Positions 8,391-16,322 of a stretch of DNA of 64,000 nt are shown here, piece after piece (position 1 is the stretch's first letter; each line of letters starts with the position of its first letter). The stretch comes from Cupriavidus pauculus (GTDB lineage Bacteria; Pseudomonadota; Gammaproteobacteria; Burkholderiales; Burkholderiaceae): NCBI RefSeq assembly GCF_002858765.1, contig NZ_PJRP01000005.1:196863-260862 (forward strand), in the 5' to 3' direction. The notes under the pieces are model-generated. The model did no database searches and was not told the origin of the DNA. It saw nothing but the letters and a program-made list of their open reading frames with translations. Made by a program: the position numbers and the translations under genes.

Positions 8391-9244
8391 GCGCCGGACC
8401 GAATCCCGTCGTCGCATTCCCGGGCGCCTGCGACTGCCATATGCACGTCTACGACAGCCGCTATCCGGTGGCGCCGGGCGCGACGCTGCGGCCGGCCGAT
8501 GCCTCGGTCGACGACTACCGCCAGGTCCAGCACGTGCTGGGCACGCAGCGGGTGATCGTGGTCACCCCGTCGACCTACGGCACCGACAACGCCAGCACCA
8601 CCGACGCCATCGCGGCGCTGGGCGCATGCGCACGCGGCGTGGCCGTGGTGGCGCCCCAAGTCACCGACGACGAACTGGCACGGCTGCACCGGGCAGGCAT
8701 TCGCGGCATCCGGTTGAACCTGACGCTGCCCGCACCGGTATCGCTGGACGACCTGCCCACGCTGGCCGCGCGGATCGCTGGATTCGGATGGCATGTGCAG
8801 CTCAATCTGCCGCCTGCGTGGCTGCCCGACGCGGCCGGCATGCTGGCCGGGCTGCCGGTGCCGGTGGTGTTCGATCACTACGGCCACCTGCCGCTCGGCA
8901 AGCCGGAGGCGGAGCCGGCGTACCGCGTGATTGCCGGTCTGGTGTCGGCCGGCAAGGCCTGGGTGAAGTTGTCGGGGCCCTATATCGAATCGCTCCAAGG
9001 GGCGCCGCATTACGGCGACATGCGGCCGCTGGCGGCGCGCTACCTGGATCTGGCGCCGGAGCGCATGCTGTGGGGATCGGACTGGCCACACCCCTCGGCG
9101 CAGGCCAGAGCCGTGCCGCCGGTTGACGATGCCGCCGTGCTGCGCGCGTTCCTGGGCTGGTGTGGATCGTCCGACACGGCGCAGCAGGTGCTGGTTGGCA
9201 ATCCGCAATCACTTTACGGGTTCGGGGACATTGCCCCGGCCTGA
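8387..9244 (+). CDS. Amidohydrolase-2 family lactonase/isomerase (PDC hydrolase or galactarolactone isomerase-like)
   Basis: A 285-aa TIM-barrel metal hydrolase. It starts with DCHMHVYD, the first metal-binding HxH. DHYGHLP lies mid-chain, and WGSDWPHPSA carries the catalytic Asp. The family includes 2-pyrone-4,6-dicarboxylate hydrolase (LigI) and D-galactarolactone isomerase, both acting on lactones of dicarboxylic acids. That fits the SMP-30 lactonase four bases upstream. Which lactone is used cannot be told from motifs. The start overlaps the previous stop, implying coupled translation. Confidence 0.8.
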   Translation: MSAGPNPVVAFPGACDCHMHVYDSRYPVAPGATLRPADASVDDYRQVQHVLGTQRVIVVTPSTYGTDNASTTDAIAALGACARGVAVVAPQVTDDELARLHRAGIRGIRLNLTLPAPVSLDDLPTLAARIAGFGWHVQLNLPPAWLPDAAGMLAGLPVPVVFDHYGHLPLGKPEAEPAYRVIAGLVSAGKAWVKLSGPYIESLQGAPHYGDMRPLAARYLDLAPERMLWGSDWPHPSAQARAVPPVDDAAVLRAFLGWCGSSDTAQQVLVGNPQSLYGFGDIAPA

Positions 9245-9271
9245 GTCGTACCGCAAAGAAGAACTGGAGAC

Positions 9272-10279
9272 ATGATGTTTGCATCGCTTCACCTCGCGGC
9301 CCGCATGCGCAAGCTGGGCATGTCGGCCTGTCTGGCCGCCGCATCGTTTGCCATCGGCAGCGTCCACGCGCAGACGGACTGGCCCGCCGGCAAGGTCATC
9401 AACTACATCGTGCCTTACCCGGCGGGCGGCACGACCGACATTCTGGCGCGCCTGGTCGCGCAAAAGGTTGGCCAGGCGCTGCACACCACGATCGTGGTCG
9501 AGAACCGGCCCGGTGCCACCGGCGCCATTGGCTCGGCCTTCGTGGCCCGCGCCGCGCCGGACGGCTACACGTTGCTCGGGGCGTCGACGGCCTCGCACGC
9601 CATCAACCCCGCGCTGAATCCCAAACTGCCGTATGACGCGGTCAAGTCGTTCGCGCCGGTGGCGCTGCTGGGCACCATCCCCAGCGTGCTGATCGTCGGG
9701 CCGAACAGCCCGTACAAGAGCGTCAAGGATCTGGTGGCCGCCGCCAAGGCCAAGCCGGGCACCGTGAGCTATGCGTCGGGCGGCAACGGCACGATCCTGC
9801 AGATGTCGGCGGAGCTGCTGCAGCAGCAGGAAAACATGCGCATGAACCATGTGCCGTACAAGGGCGATGTCCCGGCCATCCAGGACGTGATGGCCGGCCA
9901 CGTCGACTTCATGTTCGCGCCCACGGCGCCGATCCTGCCGCACGTGCAGGCCGGCAAGCTGCGCGCGCTGGCCGTGGCCACCGCGGCGCGGGTGCCCAGC
10001 CTGCCGAATGTGCCGACGATGGCCGAAGCCGGCGTGGCGAACTTCGAGGCCGAGCAGTGGCAGGGCATTTTCGCGCCCGCCGGCACGCCGCCCGCCATCG
10101 TCCAGCGGCTCAACGCCGAGATCAACCGCGCGCTGCAGGACCCCGAGGTCAAGGCGCAACTGGCCAAGCTGGGCATCAAGGTAGTGGGCGGCGCGCCCGA
10201 GCGGCTGGCGGAGATCCAGAAGACCGATATCGCCAAGTGGAGCCGTGTGGGCAAGGCGGCGAACATCACACTGGAGTAA
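9272..10279 (+). CDS. Bug/TctC-family periplasmic solute receptor
   Basis: A fourth TTT receptor, 335 aa, with a signal peptide ending SVHAQ. The diagnostic blocks are YIVPYPAGGTTDILARL, VVENRPGATGAIGSA and HVPYKGDVPAIQDVMAGHVDFMF. CTGGAGAC precedes the first of two ATG codons (9272 and 9275). It lies 27 bases after the amidohydrolase and about 60 before the MFS gene. The region therefore pairs two uptake routes, a periplasmic receptor and an MFS carrier, in one operon. Confidence 0.88.
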   Translation: MMFASLHLAARMRKLGMSACLAAASFAIGSVHAQTDWPAGKVINYIVPYPAGGTTDILARLVAQKVGQALHTTIVVENRPGATGAIGSAFVARAAPDGYTLLGASTASHAINPALNPKLPYDAVKSFAPVALLGTIPSVLIVGPNSPYKSVKDLVAAAKAKPGTVSYASGGNGTILQMSAELLQQQENMRMNHVPYKGDVPAIQDVMAGHVDFMFAPTAPILPHVQAGKLRALAVATAARVPSLPNVPTMAEAGVANFEAEQWQGIFAPAGTPPAIVQRLNAEINRALQDPEVKAQLAKLGIKVVGGAPERLAEIQKTDIAKWSRVGKAANITLE

Positions 10280-10340
10280 CCCTGCGCTGGATTCACCCGG
10301 CCTGGCCGTACCTGTTTGCATCACAACCGGAGAGAAGACG

Positions 10341-11654
10341 TTGTACACCGCAGTTGCCGAACGCCAAGAGCGCAATCTGGAAGCCGACACGATCAGGAGG
10401 ATTGCCTGGCGCATCGTTCCGTTCCTGATGGTCTGCTACTTCTTCAATCTGCTGGACCGGGTCAATCTTGGCTTCGCGGCGCTGGAGATGAACAAGGACC
10501 TGGGCTTCAATGCCGCCGTCTACGGCCTGGGTGGCAGCATCTTCTTCGTGTCGTACTTCCTGTGCGAGGTGCCCAGCAACCTGGCGCTGCAGAAGGTGGG
10601 GGCGCGCCGCTGGATCGCCCGCATCATGATCTCGTGGGGCCTGGTCTCGGGCGCCATGGCGTTCGTCTCGGGCGAGACCTCGTTCTATACGGTGCGCTTC
10701 CTGCTGGGTGCGGCCGAGGCAGGCTTCTTTCCGGGCGTCATCCTGTACCTGACCTACTGGTTTCCGTCGGCCTACCGGGCGCGGATCGTGGCTACGTTCA
10801 TGGTGTCGATTCCGCTGGCCAGTTTCCTGGGCTCGCCGTTGTCGGCCGCGTTGCTGCACGTGCATGGCTTCCTGGGCCTGAACGGCTGGCAATGGCTGTT
10901 CCTGCTCGAAGCCTTGCCCACGGTGCTGCTCGGGATCGCCTGCCTGTTCGTGCTGACGGACCGTCCGCAGGTTGCCAGATGGCTCGACGACGACCAGAAG
11001 GTCTGGCTCTCGAACCGGCTGGAGAGCGAACGCGGCGGCAAGAAGCTGGTGGGCAAGGCATCGATCTGGAAGCTGCTGTCGAACCGCCATTTCCTGGTGA
11101 TGGCGCTGGTGTGCTCGGGCGCGTCGGCCGCCGGCACCACCTTGTCGCTTTGGCAACCGCAGCTGCTGAAATCGTTCGGACTGACCACTTTCGAGACGGG
11201 CCTTGTGAATGCGGTGCCGTATGGCCTGGCGTGCGTGGCGATGGTGCTGTGGGGCCGCCATTCGGACAAGACGGGCGAACGCCGCTGGCATACGGCCATT
11301 CCGCTGGCCTGCATCTCGGTCGGCCTGCTGGCAACGCTGGTGGCCCCGACCCTGGCTGCCACGCTGCTGGGCCTGTGCCTGGCGCTGTGCGGCGCATACT
11401 CGTTCAAGGGGCCGTTCTGGACGCTGTCTTCAGGCTGGCTCGATTCGGAATCGGCCGCGGCAGGGCTCGCGGGCATCAATGCCGCCTCGAACCTGATGGG
11501 CGGCGGCATGGTGTCGCTGGTCGGACTGATCAAGGCATCGACGGGCAGCTATGGCCTGGCGTTGCTGCCGCTGGTCGCGCTGGCGCTGCTGGGCAGCGCC
11601 CTGCTGCTGTGGATCAGTAGCAGGGCGGGGGCTGCCGCGGCGCATGCCGATTGA
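10341..11654 (+). CDS. MFS transporter, anion:cation symporter type
   Basis: About 12 hydrophobic segments and FNLLDRVNLGFAALEM in TM1 place this among MFS carriers of organic anions (ACS family: phthalate, tartrate and glucarate permeases). A long hydrophilic loop near the middle separates the two six-helix halves. The frame opens at 10245 inside the receptor gene, but no signal supports that. A TTG at 10341 has GGAGAG upstream and gives the normal 437 aa starting MYTAVAERQ. The last bases overlap CCGATTGACC repeats. Confidence 0.83.
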   Translation: MYTAVAERQERNLEADTIRRIAWRIVPFLMVCYFFNLLDRVNLGFAALEMNKDLGFNAAVYGLGGSIFFVSYFLCEVPSNLALQKVGARRWIARIMISWGLVSGAMAFVSGETSFYTVRFLLGAAEAGFFPGVILYLTYWFPSAYRARIVATFMVSIPLASFLGSPLSAALLHVHGFLGLNGWQWLFLLEALPTVLLGIACLFVLTDRPQVARWLDDDQKVWLSNRLESERGGKKLVGKASIWKLLSNRHFLVMALVCSGASAAGTTLSLWQPQLLKSFGLTTFETGLVNAVPYGLACVAMVLWGRHSDKTGERRWHTAIPLACISVGLLATLVAPTLAATLLGLCLALCGAYSFKGPFWTLSSGWLDSESAAAGLAGINAASNLMGGGMVSLVGLIKASTGSYGLALLPLVALALLGSALLLWISSRAGAAAAHAD

Positions 11655-11691
11655 CCGATCGAACGATCGACCGATTGACCGACCGATTGAC
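11647..11691 (+). repeat. Short direct repeats at the MFS gene end
   Basis: CCGATTGAC occurs at 11647, 11671 and 11683, spaced by 24 and 12 bases. GATCGAACGATCGACC lies between the first two copies. The first copy includes the MFS stop codon. No function is evident; it looks like replication slippage of a 12-base unit. Confidence 0.6.
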
Positions 11692-11771
11692 GGCGGCACG
11701 GCTTGTGGTGTCAGATGTGCCACGGCGGGCACTTGCCGGCTTCCAATCCGCTTCTCACAGGTGAACGACTG

Positions 11772-12710
11772 ATGCTGCTGACTTCCGATGCCAAGGGCGT
11801 GTTTCCGATTGCGCCGACTCCGTTTCTTGACGATGGCGCCATCGATACGGCCTCCATCGATCGCATGATGGATTTCTACGTCGGCTGCGGTTCGACCGGC
11901 GTCACGGTGCTTGGCCAGCTTGGCGAGGCGTCCAAGCTGGAACATGCCGAGTCGCTCGACGTGGCGTCGCGCGTCATTGCCCGCGCGGGCAAGCTGCCGG
12001 TGGTGGTGGGCGTGTCGGCGCCAGGCTTCGCCGCCATGCGCGCGCTGACCCGCGATGTCATGGACCGGGGCGCAGCCGGCGTCATGATCGCCCCGCCCAA
12101 CACGCTGCGGACCGACGACCAGATTGTGGGCTACTACCGCCAGGCGGTGGAGGCCATCGGTGCCGACGTACCGTTCGTGCTGCAGGACTACCCGCTGACC
12201 TTCTCGGTGCAGATGACGCCCGGCGTGATTCGCCGCATCGTGCAGGAACTGCCCTCGTGCGTGATGCTGAAGCACGAGGACTGGCCCGGCCTGGAGAAGA
12301 TCTCCACGCTGCGCGGCTTCGAGGCCGATGGGTCCATGCGGCATATCTCCATCCTGTGCGGCAACAACGGGCTGTTCCTGGACTACGAGATGGAGCGGGG
12401 CGCCGACGGCGCCAATACGGGCTACGCGTTCCCCGACATGCTTTGCGATGTGGTGCGCCTGAGCCAGGAGGGTCAGCGCGAGGCCGCGCACGACCTGTTC
12501 GACGCGCACCTGCCGCTGCTGCGCTACGAGCAGCAGCCGGGCGCCGGCCTGGCCGTCCGCAAGTATGTGCTGAAGCGGCGCGGCATCCTGGCATCGGCCG
12601 CACAGCGCAAGCCGTCCGCACCGCTGACGGAAAAGGCCAGGCTCGAGGTGGAACATCTGCTGGCCCGGCTGGCGCGCTTCGACGCCCGCGCGGGGCGACT
12701 TGTGCCGTGA
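11772..12710 (+). CDS. DapA-family (dihydrodipicolinate synthase-like) lyase
   Basis: A 312-aa TIM-barrel class I aldolase or dehydratase. Lys167 in VMLKHEDWPG is the expected Schiff-base lysine and Tyr140 in LQDYPL the proton-relay tyrosine. VLGQLGEASKL near residue 47 replaces the GTTGE loop of true DapA, so a catabolic aldolase or dehydratase on an oxo acid is more likely than lysine synthesis. The start at 11772 (MLLTSDAKGVFPIAPTPF) has AGGTGAAC upstream. It is the last gene of the plus-strand catabolic run and likely acts with the dehydrogenase and aldolase upstream. Confidence 0.82.
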   Translation: MLLTSDAKGVFPIAPTPFLDDGAIDTASIDRMMDFYVGCGSTGVTVLGQLGEASKLEHAESLDVASRVIARAGKLPVVVGVSAPGFAAMRALTRDVMDRGAAGVMIAPPNTLRTDDQIVGYYRQAVEAIGADVPFVLQDYPLTFSVQMTPGVIRRIVQELPSCVMLKHEDWPGLEKISTLRGFEADGSMRHISILCGNNGLFLDYEMERGADGANTGYAFPDMLCDVVRLSQEGQREAAHDLFDAHLPLLRYEQQPGAGLAVRKYVLKRRGILASAAQRKPSAPLTEKARLEVEHLLARLARFDARAGRLVP

Positions 12711-12732
12711 GGGCTGCCGTTGGCGCGTGGCG

Positions 12733-14307
12733 CTAGCGCGTAAACACCCCCAGGCCCTCGTGGTCGTAGTACTCCAGCCACACCCGGTCGCTCGCAAAGA
12801 CTGCCTGCGAGATCGTGCCGGGTGTGGCGTTTTCGTTGTGGAGGGTGAACGTGAAAACGTCGCCGTCCCAGTGCGTCAGTGGCAGGGTCAGCGGGCGGGC
12901 GCCCAGCGTCATGACCAGTGCGCCGCCTTGCTCGGTGACCTGCAGCGGCCCGTAGTAGTCGTTGCGATAGGTGCCGGCGTAGGTCGACAGGGCCCGTGGC
13001 GGCAGCGGGCTGGCCGGCGGCGGCTGGCCGACCAGGCGGCCCTCGGGCAGTAGCAGCGGGGCCAGGCCGTCGGCGAAGATGGCGCCCCAGTCCCGGCGGA
13101 AGGCGCCGTATTGCACCAGGTCGAAGAACTGCGCGTTCAGGGTTTCGGGGATGCCGATGGGGTAGCCGTTGGTCAGCGTGACGATGGCCAGGTTCAGCGA
13201 CGGTACGACGGTAAAGCTGGTGGCCGCGCCGACAGCAAAGGCGCCGGAATGGCTGTACGAGGTCAGCCCCAGCTCCGTGGTGCCGACATTGAACCCATAG
13301 CCGTACCAGCTGGCCGGGCGGCCGTTGACGGGCGGGCCGTTCTGCATCTGTTGGTCCAGCGCGGGTGCCAGGGCAGCGGCATCGACGATGCGCTGGCCGG
13401 CGAACTCACCCTTGGCCAGCAGCATGATGAGCCATTTCGCCAGATCGTTGACGGACGAACTGACGCCGCCGGCCGGCGATTGTGCATCGGGCATGGTGCC
13501 CAGGCCCTGCACCCAGACGCCGTTCACCTTCACATGGCCAAGCGCACGGTTGTCCCGGGCGGCAAAGTCGGCGTAGCGCGAACTGGTGCGCGTCATGCCC
13601 AGTGGCTGGTAGATGGCCTGCTCGGACAGCGTTGCCCAATCGATGCCCGACGCGGTCGCCACGGCCTCGGCCCCGGCCGTCATGCCGAAGTTGGTGTACG
13701 CGTAGGCGGCGCGCAGCGGGTGCACGGGCAGGAAGCGCAGGCGCGTGAGCACCTCGCGGCGATCGTAGCCCATGTCTTCGAGCCGGTCGCCGGCATGATC
13801 TGGCAGGCCGGTGCGATGCGCATAGCAGTCGCCGATGGTCACGGCCGGGGTGGAATCGGCATCGGAGAGCGCAAACCACGGCAATTGCGCGATGACGGGC
13901 GTGTCCCACTGGACGCTGCCACGCCCCACCTGCCGGGCCACTACGGTGGCGCCGATGGGCTTGGAGACCGATGCCAGCTGGAACACGGTGTCGGCATCGA
14001 CGGCAGCGGGGTCGGTCACCAGCCTGCGGCCGAATCCCCTGGCATACACGATCTGATTACCGCGGACCACGGCGATGGCCATGCCGGGCACGCCCGAACT
14101 GCTCATCAGGTTGGTGGCCAGGGTATCGACCTGGGCGATGGCCTGAGTTATCTGGGCTTCCGGCACGGGGGCGGGGGCCGGAGCGGGCGCCGGTGCCGGT
14201 GCCGGGGCAGGATCGTCGCTGCCGCCGCCGCAGGCGGGCAGGGTAGGCGCCAGCACGCCGCCCAGTGCGGCCCCCAGAAAGCGACGTCGATCTTGCAGTT
14301 TGCCCAC
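12733..14307 (-). CDS. Exported serine hydrolase, beta-lactamase/class C fold
   Basis: The N-terminus has a Tat-like RRRFLGAALGG followed by PACGGG, so it may be a Tat-exported lipoprotein. A Pro/Ala-rich spacer follows. The catalytic fold shows SVSK (nucleophile Ser, general-base Lys), YTN in YAYTNFG and HSG in YSHSGAF, the three class C/esterase motifs. Length is 524 aa; the C-terminal ~100 residues form an extra domain of the lipocalin-like kind found on such hydrolases. Likely an esterase or D-aminopeptidase-type enzyme rather than a resistance lactamase. It converges on the DapA-like gene. Confidence 0.82.
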   Translation of the reverse strand: MGKLQDRRRFLGAALGGVLAPTLPACGGGSDDPAPAPAPAPAPAPAPVPEAQITQAIAQVDTLATNLMSSSGVPGMAIAVVRGNQIVYARGFGRRLVTDPAAVDADTVFQLASVSKPIGATVVARQVGRGSVQWDTPVIAQLPWFALSDADSTPAVTIGDCYAHRTGLPDHAGDRLEDMGYDRREVLTRLRFLPVHPLRAAYAYTNFGMTAGAEAVATASGIDWATLSEQAIYQPLGMTRTSSRYADFAARDNRALGHVKVNGVWVQGLGTMPDAQSPAGGVSSSVNDLAKWLIMLLAKGEFAGQRIVDAAALAPALDQQMQNGPPVNGRPASWYGYGFNVGTTELGLTSYSHSGAFAVGAATSFTVVPSLNLAIVTLTNGYPIGIPETLNAQFFDLVQYGAFRRDWGAIFADGLAPLLLPEGRLVGQPPPASPLPPRALSTYAGTYRNDYYGPLQVTEQGGALVMTLGARPLTLPLTHWDGDVFTFTLHNENATPGTISQAVFASDRVWLEYYDHEGLGVFTR

Positions 14308-14549
14308 GGCGGTTCTCCTGGCTGGGAATGCTGAGCGTGCTGGAAATGCTGGGATCGCGCGGATCGCGCAGACAGATAAACATCACTGTAGGCGACGCAG
14401 GCCGGTGCCGAATGTGCCGCGTCCAACTTAGGCGCCCGCCTGCGGTGCCGATCTGTTTCATTCTCGTTACGAATCGTTGCAAAGGCGGGTGCGCGAACCG
14501 GGTTGCCAACCCTATGCTTCAGGCACCAGATCATTCGCCCCGACACACC

Positions 14550-14702
14550 ATGAAAGCCATCCTGGTCATCATCGTTGCCAGCGCGACGCTGCTCGGCGGC
14601 TGCGCCTACTACGCGCCAGACAGCGGTCCGGCAGCCCGGCCGCAAGGCGGCCCCGGCAATGGGTACTGCCCACCGGGCCAGGCCAAGAAAGGCAATTGCT
14701 GA
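14550..14702 (+). CDS. Small putative lipoprotein
   Basis: This 50-aa ORF begins MKAILVIIVASATLLGGCAYY. LLGGC is a good lipobox, so the mature peptide would be about 34 residues, rich in Pro and Gly and ending CPPGQAKKGNC. The two C-terminal cysteines could form a disulphide. No family is recognised. Its former terminator is the stem-loop now split by the insertion sequence just downstream. Confidence 0.6.
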   Translation: MKAILVIIVASATLLGGCAYYAPDSGPAARPQGGPGNGYCPPGQAKKGNC

Positions 14703-14725
14703 CCCTGGCCGATAGCCAGACGCAA

Positions 14726-14741
14726 AAAAGGCCGGTCAGAT
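14726..14741. terminator. Left half of a terminator stem-loop split by an IS
   Basis: AAAAGGCCGGTC plus the loop AGAT. Its partner GACCGGCCTTTT lies at 16195-16206 beyond the insertion sequence. Joined, they give a perfect 12-bp stem with a 4-base loop and T-rich tails in both directions: a bidirectional terminator between the small lipoprotein and the convergent metallophosphoesterase. Confidence 0.8.
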
Positions 14742-14748
14742 TGAACTG

Positions 14749-14781
14749 CACCCCAAAAGTTGGACACCAACTTTTGGGGTG
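14749..14781 (+). terminator. IS left-end hairpin followed by TTTT
   Basis: CACCCCAAAAGTTGG (14749-14763) and its exact complement (14767-14781) form a 15-bp stem with loop ACA, followed by TTTTC. In the plus direction it resembles an intrinsic terminator. Its right arm also contains the GGGGTG before the orfA ATG, so read-through RNA would hide the ribosome site. Both effects would protect the transposase from external transcription. Confidence 0.6.
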
Positions 14782-14786
14782 TTTTC

Positions 14787-15320
14787 ATGTATAGGTACAC
14801 CGAGCAGTTCAGACTGTCGGTCATCAAGGAGTATCTGACCGGGCACGCAGGGGCCGGCGCGCTCGCCAAGCGCTATGGGATTGACGAGGGGACGGTGCGG
14901 CGGTGGGTTGCAGCCTATCGGCTGCATGGCCAAGCCAGTCTCAAGCGCAGGTACAAGACCTACAGCGCAGAGTTCAAGCTCTCCGTGCTTGAGCGGATGC
15001 GCCGCCAAGGCTTGTCGCATCGGGAAGTGGCGGCGCTGTTCGACATCCGCGGTAGCGGCGCCATTGGCGTGTGGGAACGCCAGTATGATGCTGGGGGTTT
15101 AGAAGCTCTGACGCCTCGCCCCAGGGGACGACGGCCCAGCAAGATGCCACAACGGACTCCCAAGACAAAGCCATCGCGGTCATCAGGCGACCTGACGCGC
15201 ACGCGCGAAGAACTCCTTGAAGAGTTGGACTACCTGCGCATGGAGAACGCGTACCTAAAAAAGCTCGACGCCTTGGTTCAAGCGAGCAAGACATCTGCGC
15301 AACCCAAAAAGCGCAAATAG
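14787..15320 (+). CDS. IS150-type transposase OrfA (DNA-binding part)
   Basis: 177 aa with two helix-turn-helix segments: the first around GHAGAGALAKRYGIDEGTVRRW, the second around QGLSHREVAALFDIRGSGA. A C-terminal leucine-rich coiled region (REELLEELDYLRMENAYLKKL) allows multimerisation. The frame is open back to a TTG at 14760, but the ATG at 14787 (MYRYTEQF) is the natural start. Near the end CTAAAAAAG supplies the -1 frameshift signal A AAA AAG in the correct phase to make the OrfAB fusion. Confidence 0.9.
   Translation: MYRYTEQFRLSVIKEYLTGHAGAGALAKRYGIDEGTVRRWVAAYRLHGQASLKRRYKTYSAEFKLSVLERMRRQGLSHREVAALFDIRGSGAIGVWERQYDAGGLEALTPRPRGRRPSKMPQRTPKTKPSRSSGDLTRTREELLEELDYLRMENAYLKKLDALVQASKTSAQPKKRK
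15257..15263 (+). other. Programmed -1 frameshift site (A6G)
   Basis: AAAAAAG is read in orfA as A AAA AAG. A one-base slip back enters a frame with no stop through to orfB, producing the full transposase. This is the classical arrangement in IS3-family elements. Confidence 0.8.
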
Positions 15321-16156
15321 TGCTTGAGCTGAGGCAGCAGTACCCGTTGGCCGGCTTGCTGAGGGTGGCAGGACTGGCGCGCAGCACGTTCTACTACCAG
15401 CAGGCCGTGCTGCAGGCCCACGACAAATATACGGAGCTGAAAGCGCGCATTCGCGAACTCTTTGCCCGGCACATGGGCCGTTATGGCTACCGCCGCATCA
15501 CGGCGGTAATCCGGCAAACCGGCACGATCGTCAACCACAAGACGGTTCAGCGCCTCATGAGAGAGATGGGACTGAAGTCGTTGGTCCGGCCGAAGAAATA
15601 CCGCTCCTACAAGGGCACGGTAGGCCGTGTCGCACCCAATGTTCTGCAACGGCAATTCCAGGCCAGGCGTCCGAATCGGAAGTGGGTAACCGACGTGACC
15701 GAATTCAACGTGGCCGGCGAGAAGCTGTACCTCTCCCCGGTGCTGGACCTGTACAACGGCGAGATCATCGCCTACGAGACTGCCCGTAGGCCCACCTTCG
15801 AGATGGTGAGCAATATGCTGAAGAAGGCGTTCCGCCGCCTCAGCCCGAAGGACCGACCGCTGCTGCATTCCGATCAGGGTTGGCAGTACCAGATGCCGGC
15901 CTATCAGCGGATGCTCAAACAGCGCAGAATCCGTCCCAGCATGTCCCGCAAGGGCAATTGCCTCGACAACGCCACCATGGAAAGCTTCTTCGGCACCCTG
16001 AAGTCCGAGTTCTTCTACCTGAACAAGTTCGCCAGCGTCGAGGAGCTACAGCAAGGCCTGCGCCAATACATTCACTATTACAATCACGACCGCATCAAGC
16101 TCAAACTTAAAGGGCTGAGTCCCGTGAAGTACAGGACTCAGCCCTCTCTAGCCTAG
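15320..16156 (+). CDS. IS150-type transposase OrfB (DDE integrase part)
   Basis: A retroviral-integrase-fold protein. The catalytic acids are visible: Asp in WVTDVTEF, Asp in LHSDQGWQY and Glu in NATMESFFGTLKSE, followed by the usual Lys/Arg. The N-terminal part (YRRITAVIRQTGTIVNHKTVQRL) is the HTH_21 region. It is probably made mainly as the C-terminal part of an OrfAB fusion; the GTG at 15320 overlapping the orfA stop could also start it alone. Intact, so the element may be active. Confidence 0.9.
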   Translation: MLELRQQYPLAGLLRVAGLARSTFYYQQAVLQAHDKYTELKARIRELFARHMGRYGYRRITAVIRQTGTIVNHKTVQRLMREMGLKSLVRPKKYRSYKGTVGRVAPNVLQRQFQARRPNRKWVTDVTEFNVAGEKLYLSPVLDLYNGEIIAYETARRPTFEMVSNMLKKAFRRLSPKDRPLLHSDQGWQYQMPAYQRMLKQRRIRPSMSRKGNCLDNATMESFFGTLKSEFFYLNKFASVEELQQGLRQYIHYYNHDRIKLKLKGLSPVKYRTQPSLA

Positions 16157-16194
16157 CAAATCAACTGTCCAACTTTCTGGGGTCAGTTCAAGAT

Positions 16195-16206
16195 GACCGG
16201 CCTTTT
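16195..16206. terminator. Right half of the terminator stem-loop split by the IS
   Basis: GACCGGCCTTTT is the exact complement of AAAAGGCCGGTC at 14726-14737. With the right copy of AGAT (16191-16194) it completes the pre-insertion hairpin. A GGCCGGCC inverted repeat at 16282-16305, between here and the next gene, has no T-run. Confidence 0.75.
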
Positions 16207-16322
16207 CCGTTTTTGGCGCGTAGCAGCGTAGTGCAAATGGGAAGCGGCGATTCCAGTGCAACCATACGTAACCGCCGCCAGGGCCGGCCACCCCAGCGGC
16301 CGGCCAGTCGCTTATCGCCAGG

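Larger units (their letters stand above)
14742..16190 (+). mobile_element. IS3-family insertion sequence, IS150 subgroup, complete
   Basis: The element is 1449 bp. It starts TGAACTGCACCCC and ends GGGGTCAGTTCA, with imperfect terminal inverted repeats that match at 20 of the 24 outermost bases. It is flanked by a 4-bp duplication, AGAT, at 14738-14741 and 16191-16194. It carries orfA and orfB with an A6G slippery site between them, all intact. Subgroup assignment rests on the protein sizes (about 177 and 280 aa), the frameshift type and the DDE motifs. No name is assigned. Confidence 0.92.

Noticed and set aside
14727..16206. The IS as a degraded remnant
   Set aside because: Both ORFs, the frameshift site, DDE residues, terminal repeats and a 4-bp duplication are intact.
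16282..16305. GGCCGGCC inverted repeat as terminator of the metallophosphoesterase
   Set aside because: It has 8-bp arms but no T-run on either strand; the split stem-loop at 14726/16195 is the better terminator.
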